Origin: Perca fluviatilis | Taxonomy: Eukaryota; Chordata; Actinopteri; Perciformes; Percidae | Assembly (NCBI RefSeq): GCF_010015445.1 | Contig: NC_053121.1 | Span: 28,686,434-28,750,433 of the forward strand | Direction: 5' to 3' | Length of the DNA stretch: 64,000 nt | Shown: positions 56,810 to 64,000 of the stretch, in pieces | Layout: every line of letters starts with the position of its first letter | Position numbering within the stretch: position 1 is the first letter of the stretch | The notes under the pieces: model-generated | The model's input: only the letters and a program-made list of their open reading frames with translations | What the model was told of the DNA's origin: nothing | Databases searched by the model: none | Program-made: the position numbers and the translations under genes

Positions 56810-56869
56810 GTATGCGCACACACGCTCACACACACGCATGCGCACGCATGCACGCATGCACGCATACAC

Positions 56870-56903
<34 letters not shown>
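56810..56903. repeat. Alternating CA/CGCATG repeat
   Basis: A mix of ACACACG, GCATGCGCACGCATGCACGC and (CA)n, nearly all purine-pyrimidine alternating, directly behind the candidate promoter. Confidence 0.85.
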
Positions 56904-56905
<2 letters not shown>

Positions 56906-57930
56906 GATACACGTAATCACAGAAACACACACCTGTGTCTTTTATATCACCCCCTATGAGCTTTTTCTCAGACAAATAAAGGCATCAATACATTTAACAA
57001 ATTATTGAGACGAGTGACAGTGATACCTAAAGACCTGAGCAGAGTATGAAATGACACAGAGTGGAAGGTATGAACATAAACAAAAGAGTAGGAAAGAAGG
57101 AGAAAGTAAAACAGCAACAGAGAAAAAGCAATACAGAAAAGAGTGAGAGGGGTATTCAAATGAATTAATGTATTTCAAATATGCATTTCACAGTTATATC
57201 TGCATCTACGTAATTCCCAAGGAAACTAGTTTTAGTTCCTTTTGTCCTCATAATGTTTCTCTGTGAGTCATCAAGTGTGTTTCCAACAGGATTAGACATC
57301 AGGTCAACTTTCTTCAAATCAAAGTAAAAAATGATATCATGCTGGAGATGACAAGGTTTTACCAAGCACTAGAAAGAGAAGCTGATCAAAAAGGGCTTTG
57401 ATAAAATAGTTTAACAAAGCGATATCACAAAGAGAAGTGATGAAGACAAAGAACACAAACAGAATAACCTGAGAATACTTGAGTTGTTCCAATCTAAATC
57501 AAATTAATCTTTTAACTCTGTGTTACCAGCTGCTTCAGAGGTGCTGCTCAGAACATAACCTGGATGACTGAGAACCTTCACGGACATCTTGTTTTATCAG
57601 AAGATATAGCAGAATTCCATTTTAAGATGCAAGTCATGGCTTTCAAAGATGTTTGGCATCTCACTGTAGGACATGGGACAAGATTTGTTAAGTGTCTTTG
57701 TGCCGGAGCCTTAGTGGCATGGTGCCCACTAAAGAATATTTGAATAGTGGTAACACACAAGTGTTGAGTAAAAGTCAATATTATACACAAGAATAAGCCA
57801 ATACTAAGGAAAATAACCACACAATGGCTCTTACTCCCGGCAAGATTTAGTGGTACTTCCAATTCAAGACAATGTGGCTCTTTTTTAAGCAAAACATACC
57901 AAGAAAAATGACTACACTTACAAAATTACA
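56904..57930. other. Unassigned AT-rich stretch
   Basis: No gene, repeat family or structural feature recognised. Confidence 0.5.
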
Positions 57931-57939
57931 CCATTTTGT

Positions 57940-58735
57940 TAGCCTGGGTAAACCCTGACGAACTTCCAGCAAATTTGAGATTTGCTCTGCAGGTCAGTCT
58001 GGCGAAGAGCCCATTCAAACCCATTTCCAATGTTCTCAAAATTGAGGCACCAATCACAACCGCTGAGGCGGGCTTTACACCAATCACGACCGTTGAGGCG
58101 GGCTTTACGCAAAGAGAATAGCGCAGCAATGGCGAGCAGCTTTTTGTTTACATTCAACATGACGGCTACCGAAGCCGTGCTTCACGTGCTCGGCCATGAC
58201 CGGCGAGCTGCAGGTCAGTCTGACAGATGGCGATTTCATGGAGGTCAACGCTACAATTAACTGACAACAGAAGTTATACTAGTTACAGTTCTCAAGGACG
58301 CACGCACACACGGATAGAGACGGTCTCTTTCCGCCATGTGTGGCGCGTACCTGCTCGCGGTGTGAAGTGCGTGTCCGCTCTATTCTTGCACATGTAGGGA
58401 ACCTCGTGAATTAACCTGAAACATGTCAGCTGTTTGGACATTCTTCAGCGTGTGTGCAGAAGATAACAAGTTTCCAATATGCAACACCTGCAAGGAAAAA
58501 CTAGGGCGTGGAGGGACGACACCAAAAACCAAAATCACATTTTTTTAGTTGGATATTGGATGTGAAAAGTGTCACCTGGATTGTTGGTCCTGATTGGTTG
58601 AAGGACTATCCAATGCGCCCAAAGGCATTTGAGTGGCGTCCGTTGGTGACACCCCTTTGGAAATGAACTGTCAATGAACCTTCCCCAGACCCACTCTCAG
58701 TTACCACTGAGAAGGGTCTGGTGTCAACCAGGCTA
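57940..58735. mobile_element. 796-bp DNA transposon with 9-bp target duplication
   Basis: The left end TAGCCTGGGTAAACCCTGAC and the right end (reverse complement) TAGCCTGGTTGACACCAGAC are flanked by perfect direct repeats CCATTTTGT at 57,931-57,939 and 58,736-58,744. A 29-bp internal sequence around GAGGCGGGCTTTAC is duplicated in tandem near 58,060-58,110. No transposase is encoded. The 9-bp duplication suggests a MULE-like rather than a hAT mover. Confidence 0.85.
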
Positions 58736-58899
58736 CCATTTTGTGCAATCTATAAATACAGTATTTTCCATTTGTAGGCAGGTTAAATAAAGGTTAGGTC
58801 TGTTTTTCCCGTAAGTGTAAGTTTTACTGTAAAGAACTGTGGCTAATTTATTGATTGATTGATTAATTAATTTGATTAAAAAAAAAGTATTGCCCAACA

Positions 58900-59155
58900 A
58901 TTTTTAAAAGTGATTTATTGTTTATTTATCAAACAGAACATTTTGCAAGTCCCAGTGACTATAATGTGAGGATTTGCTGCTTTTACCCATTTCATATAAT
59001 TGTAAATTAAATACTTTTGGGCTATGAACTGTTGATCCATTTTAAAGACTTCATCTTGGACTTGTGATGGGCATTTCTTGACTATTTTTTGACATTTCTT
59101 TATTAAACAATAATCAACAGAATTGATAATGAAACAAACTGTTATTTGCAGCCCT
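58900..59155. mobile_element. Decayed hAT MITE
   Basis: Ends GATAATGAAACAAACTG, then TTATTTGCAGCCCTA, a diverged reverse of the fish terminus TAGGGCTGCAA. It directly abuts the Tc1 remnant. Confidence 0.5.
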
Positions 59156-59195
59156 ATTTGCTATGGATAACTGCAATTTAATGCACTAATTTTTA

Positions 59196-60163
59196 ATGAC
59201 GTTTCAACCACCGACTGAATCTATGAGGCATTCGGTTAGACCATTTTTGACACCTGTAAGCAAATTGTCCAATAGTTTGAGAACAACGTTTCTCAATGTA
59301 CAATTGCAAAGAATTTCGATCCCTCAGGCGGCACTGCAAGTGCAAGTTAAAACTCTACCATGCAAAGTGAAAGCCATATATCAACAACACCCAGAAACCC
59401 GCCGGCTTCTCTGGGCCCGAGCTCATCTGAGATGGACTAATGCAAAGTGGAAAAGTGTGCTGTGTGTGTTGTTTTTGGAAATCATGGACATCATGTCCTC
59501 CGGGCCAAAAAGGAAAAGGACCATCTAGATGGTTATCAGCACAAAGAAAAACCAGCATCTGTGATGTTATGGGGGTGTGTTAGTGCCCATGGCATGGGTA
59601 ACTTGCACATCTGTGAAGGCACCATTAATGCTGAAAGGTACACATACAGGTTTTGGAGCAACATATGCTTCCATCCAAGCAGTGTCTTTTTTAGGCACGT
59701 CCCTACTTATTTCAGCAAGACAATGCTAAGCTGCACGTGTTACAACAGCGTGGCTTCGTAGTAAAAGAGTGTGGGTACTAGACCAGCCAGCCTGCAGTCC
59801 AGACCTGTCTCCCAATGAAAATGTGGGGCACATTATGAAGCGCAAAATACAACAATGGAGACCCCAGACTACTGAGCAACTGAAGTCGTACATCAAGCAA
59901 GAATATGAAAGATTTCCACCTACAAAGCTTCAACAGTTAGTGTTCTCAGTTCACAAACGCTTATTGAGTGTTGTTAAAAGGAAATGTGATGTAACACAGT
60001 GTTAAACATGCCCCTGTCCCAGCTTTTTTTGGAACGTGTTGATGGCATCAAATTCAAAATAAGTGAATATTTGCTGAAAAACAAAGTTTATCAGTTTGAA
60101 CATTAAATATCTTGTCTTTGTAGTGCACAACGTTTTACAACTTCATTGGAATTGGGGTTTGTA
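59196..60163 (+). mobile_element. Tc1-like transposon remnant, 5'-truncated, frameshifted
   Basis: Three successive plus-strand frames together resemble a fish Tc1 transposase: QQHPETRRLLWARAHLRWTN and AKWKSVL, then KPASVMLWGCVSAHGMGNLH, then DQPACSPDLSPNENVGHIMK and TKLQQLVFSVHKRLLSVVK. The short segment that normally carries the first catalytic Asp is deleted after WKSVL, and at least two frameshifts follow. The second Asp region (CAGCAAGACAAT) and the third acidic residue (SPNEN) are still legible. The 3' terminal repeat ACTTCATTGGAATTGGGGTT survives at 60,140-60,160; no 5' repeat was found. It is inactive. Confidence 0.85.
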
Positions 60164-61285
60164 TAACGATAGTACATTATAAATTACAATGCAATACAAC
60201 AAATAAGTGAAATTAAGTAAAATGTGGTATAATGTGTGTTTGAGTAAGTTACTGATTTTTAAAAAACATTCCCTGACATCCTTTAAGAGTTTTATTTTAA
60301 ATTCTTTTGAGTGTGGGTGAGACCTTTCTTAACTCTACGACATTCCAGAAATTCCTCAAGGAAAGAAAGAATAAATGATATGCAACTTTAGTTGTTAATC
60401 ATCAACTAGATTTGGCTAAAGTTTGGTGTTGATTTGTCCTTGCTGGTATTTTTATTAGTATGGCCAAACCCTAATCTCAAACTTTAACTTTATCTTCTGT
60501 GACTAACACAAAGAAACTACAGTGGCAAGTATTGACACAAGGAGGATTCAGCAGCAGCGTGTGTGCTGACAATAAAAATAAAATCTTTTTCCGTGATGGT
60601 TCAGGGACGCTAGTGCTCTTTAGAAAGCCAGATAGGACAGCTGTACAAGAACTGTTGGTGAGAACTGATAGCACACGTGGTGAGTGGTGCTATCCAGGTC
60701 AGTTAGTATATCATGTTACACATTGTGCCCAATGCAGGAGTCCAGGCCTCGACACAATCTGGAAGTGAAGGGTGAGGAAGGCAGGAAAAGGAGGGAATGA
60801 TGTTAGACAAACAGAAGGAAAGAGCGGGAGGACTTCTTAATATATCTAACCGTAACAAATAAGAATGGATGACTTGAGTTTTAAAGGTACCATACAGTGA
60901 TAGACTTATCTCTCGAGAATGGTTATCTATTTTTTTTTTAAACTATCTTTGCGTTCAGTGTCACAATAAAATGAGATGAGCTATCAAAAGGTAACAATTT
61001 ATAACAGAAGAACCAACCAAAAGCCCATTATCCTTTCAGCCACTGCTGTGGGGTTTGTGCTGACTTGCTCGAGTTTCAGAAAATGTTTCAAATCTTAATC
61101 CGAAATCTTAATGAATCACTTTCTGGGTTCATAGAACTACCTACATTATGGAAAGAGTTTAAATTTGGCAACTGAAGTGAGCTAGAAGTGTCAGCAACAC
61201 TATCAAAGCTTGTCTATTGCTTTGCTGCATTTTTAAAACATAAGACTGTCGCAGATAGATGACATGGGCTGATGACATGCCTCTG
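60164..61285. other. Unassigned intergenic stretch
   Basis: AT-rich, with no supported gene or repeat family. Confidence 0.5.
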
Positions 61286-61660
61286 CCAGGGTTTCCCGCA
61301 GCACTTTGCAGTTAAGGCGGCCGCCTAAGCAACACACGCCTGCCGCCTTAACTGCGTCATCAAAAAGAAAAGAAAAAAAGTGAATGACAGTTGACAGTTT
61401 TCAGTAGTTATGAGGAGCAATATGAGAGAGAAATTTGGTGATCACAACTGATCGTTGTTTAGGTACATTAAAACCACGTTAAGCTTTTTCACGTTAGGAC
61501 TTATAAAGCCCATGAGAACCGTGGAGAGTCAACCCTGCTGAAAATGTGAAGCAGAAACGCTTAATGTCAGATAGCGTCCATAATAATTGGACTTTGGTTT
61601 TGATTTTTTGACAGTTTTCAGTTGTTATGAGGAGCAATAGGTCGTTTATTCACATTTAAA
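61286..61660. mobile_element. Probable hAT-like repeat with GC hairpin
   Basis: Starts CAGGGTTTCCCGCAGCACTT, a phrase I recognise from fish repeats. It contains a perfect 13-bp inverted repeat GCAGTTAAGGCGG / CCGCCTTAACTGC (61,308-61,320 and 61,343-61,355). The words GACAGTTTTCAG and GTTATGAGGAGCAATA recur at about 61,393 and 61,611. The right boundary is not defined. Confidence 0.45.
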
Positions 61661-63320
61661 AAGGGATAAATCACCATTTCACCGTCGCGTGCGTCGTTGT
61701 CTGTGGGAGTTTGTCAACGAATGTTTCTGTTTACATTGTACCGCTATTGTTCACTACGCATACATCCTATAATCTAACATGCCTCAAATTAATATTGTAG
61801 TCTGACAAAGATCTCTTACAGTGTGACAAGCAATAAATGTAAATTATTGTTTTTGTTCTGTGTTTACATGTGCATGAATTATCAGGTACTTCCCATGAAA
61901 AAAGCAAATTTACTTGACCTAGAAAAGAATAGTTCACATATATTTGCTACAAATAGAAAGAACAGAGTTCTCCAGCACTGTGTAGTGTCACAGTGGGATA
62001 TTAATCATTTCCAAAGCCACAAAAATAACAGGAAGAAAAATCTCATAAAGGAATTCATCGAGAAGGAAGTGCAATATTGGTTATCTGCAACACGAGACGG
62101 CACATAAGTCAAGACAGTCACGCCAGGATGGTGTGATGCTTGTAATGGTGAGAAATGACTAGCAAGAATGAAGGCTGGAAGGCTCTTACTCAAGGACAAA
62201 ATTGAAGTCAAGTGTTTTATAATGTGTTTAAATGCAATCTTCTGGGTTGACCTTTTCTTTCCAGAGGTCTTAAAACCAATAAGTCGTTCACAAGTAGGGA
62301 CACTTTCCAATTCTCCCACCCTCTCCTTGCTCCCTCACGGCCCTTCTCTGCCCTATGATTTTCTGTTCCCTTCATTAATCCATCCCTCTTGCTTCTGCTC
62401 TTTCTCAGTGGGGCCAGGAGTGCATCCCAAGAGTCCTCTTTCTCAGCCTGCCAGGATATTTCAGTGGCCTCATGAAAAATACTTTAAACAGAGAGAGAGG
62501 ATATAAGCAGAGTGGAGGAGGACAGATGTAGAAACAGGGGAAGCGGAGAGATCAGAAGACAAATACCAGGGATTATATATAGATTTGAAATGAGCAGAGC
62601 CTGTCAGCATGTAAAGTGTGTGTGTGTGTGTTGGCTGTCAGAGTCTATTAAGCAAGCACTGCAACAGCCACAGAGTACAGACCTGTCTGTCAAGTGCTAG
62701 GCAAACAACTCAGCTACAGTTAATGTTGAGTCACTAGACGGGAAGTTTCTCTCTGTTTCAGAATTGACACAACCAGTTATGTGTCAGAGAATAACTGATG
62801 TACACATGAAACACTGATCTATTCTCAAAACAATCATGGAGTTTTGAGTAAAAAATGCACTTGTACACTTAATCATCAAATTTTTCAAGAGAGTACTTTA
62901 AACCTATCTAATAAAGCGAGACATATCTGTACGTACGTATGCGTGTGTGTCCGTGTTTGGGGGCATGGTTGGTGGCAAATTTAGCTACATGATTGCTGGA
63001 TATACCGAACTAACTTTTCTTCACTTTCCTGGAGAACGAGCAGAGAGCTGAAAGGAACATTACGACAGTTGTTTGGAATAAGGTTGGTGAAAAAAAGGCC
63101 CTATGCTTTTCAGTGTCTATTATTTCGCTAAGAGGAAACTCAATAAAAAGCCATTTGCCAACGCTATATAGTATTAAGTTGCTGTGAGCTGTAGCCTACA
63201 TTCACCACTTCTAGACACAGGCAGAACATAACGTAATCCCCGAGATTGTTCGTTCACAGCGCTGTGGAATGCGAGAAAATCTCAGAGCTGAACCGGGCAG
63301 ACACATCAGTTTTCATCAGA
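61661..63320. other. Unassigned stretch
   Basis: No supported gene. The text from about 62,907 (TAATAAAGCGAGACATATCT, then GTACGTACGTATGCGTGTGT) resembles a fish Helitron-like end, but I could not define its limits. Confidence 0.35.
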
Positions 63321-63322
63321 CT

Positions 63323-63420
63323 AGGGGTGGGCGATATATATCGTTTACGATAATATCGTCATTGTTGTGTTAATGATGTGCAAATTGACATTATCAAGTA
63401 TTTAAATTACTTAAAAACAC
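63323..63420. mobile_element. hAT element end (TAGGGGTGGGCGATAT)
   Basis: TAGGGGTGGGCGATATATAT, then CGATAATATCG, is a familiar hAT terminus in fish. The matching end is not in the window. Confidence 0.5.
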
Positions 63421-63699
63421 GCATTGGAACACTACACATTCACTCATGTCAACGAAGATGGCGGCGCGCGATTGTGCAGCGGCTACTAGCTCTCCTGTCG
63501 GTGTATATTTATACAAGTACAGCCACACTGAACTAATCAGTATAGGACTACGATAGACTACGGATATAGGACTACGGAACACAGCTGTTACAAGCGCTTT
63601 CCAGGTGGCTCACAACATCCCGGAGGACATAGCCAGACCGGCGCTCCAGGTTGTTGTCGGCGCTAGCACACCGAGCTAGCTACCGGCAGGATGAGAAAA

Positions 63700-64000
63700 T
63701 AACTACGGCAAGAGTCAGAACAGAGGCGGAGGACTGCATTTTTGTGCATAATGAATGGCGTACCAACAGCAGGATCGTTGCCCAGCACTGTTCACCTGAC
63801 CTGAAGCCCTGTCGGTAATATACAGGCCATTTTATTTACCACGAAAACAGCACACTGCCGTCTACATAGCCCCCGATGCTAACGTTGGCACAAGTTTTGG
63901 CTCACTGCTAACCATAGTGAACAAACTGCAGCACGGTGGGGGGGGGGGGTACATATTGTAGCAGGGGACTTTGGACAAGGGGTCCCAAAACCTGGCCTGA
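63700..64000 (+). mobile_element. LINE endonuclease fragment, runs off the window
   Basis: Interrupted plus-strand frames read HNEWRTNSRIVAQHCSPDL, then YIAPDANVGTSFGSLLTIVN and HIVAGDFG. They correspond to the apurinic-like endonuclease domain of fish non-LTR elements (CSPDLE..., VYIPPDAN..., AGDFN). Frameshifts and a poly-G run at 63,938-63,950 show it is dead. The 3' part lies beyond the window. Confidence 0.65.

Noticed and set aside
56398..56819. Two overlapping minus-strand ORFs (96 and 87 codons) as a new gene
   Set aside because: They coincide with the GC-richer CCAAT promoter and leader. Neither has family similarity or continues into an exon.
62005..62506. ORFs of 104 and 112 codons near 62 kb
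   Set aside because: Overlapping on opposite strands, compositionally random, no domain or splice support.

Overview
The window is vertebrate nuclear DNA and almost certainly from a ray-finned fish. Genes are split by GT/AG introns. The spaces between exons are crowded with long CA/TG microsatellites and with teleost-type mobile elements: hAT MITEs with 8-bp target duplications, a Tc1-like transposase remnant and LINE fragments. Three genes are recognisable: hnrnpa0, klhl3 and fam13b. The same three are neighbours on human 5q31, so this is an old conserved block.

Layout. 1-2.85 kb: no certain gene; one intact hAT MITE and one fish interspersed repeat. 3,048-3,953 (+): intronless hnrnpa0, an RNA-binding protein with two RRMs and a Gly-rich tail. 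4.6-7.1 kb: repeats, including a MITE just upstream of klhl3. 7,190-20,933 (+): complete klhl3. Its 15 coding exons join in frame to 594 codons (BTB, BACK, six kelch blades), matching the roughly 587-residue human protein. 20.9-24.1 kb: klhl3 3' UTR and flank. 24.1-28.1 kb: about 4 kb of AT-rich satellite with a 25-bp unit and a partial higher-order period of about 460-480 bp. 28.1-32.5 kb: 3' flank and probable 3' UTR of fam13b.

32,521-50,799 (-): the 3' sixteen coding exons of fam13b, phase-consistent throughout and encoding 703 residues plus stop. They correspond to everything C-terminal of the RhoGAP domain. No RhoGAP exon was found up to 64 kb. A CCAAT-box promoter with a phase-compatible ATG near 56.2-56.8 kb may start a RhoGAP-less short form. 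57.9-64 kb: mostly mobile elements, including a 796-bp element with a 9-bp target duplication, a Tc1 remnant, a hAT end, and a LINE endonuclease fragment that runs off the window.

hnrnpa0 and klhl3 point the same way. klhl3 and fam13b converge on the satellite. The proteins do not form one pathway: hnRNP A0 acts on AU-rich mRNAs, KLHL3 is the CUL3 adaptor that removes WNK kinases, and FAM13B is a poorly understood Rho-related protein. The most unusual features are the convergent-gene satellite, the fam13b 45-nt exon enclosed by pure CU and CA tracts, a recursive-splice-like junction in klhl3, and an alternating purine-pyrimidine tract of about 186 bp in klhl3 intron 4. I saw no tRNA, rRNA or CRISPR array. 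All family assignments come from reading the sequence and from memory of homologues, without database searches.
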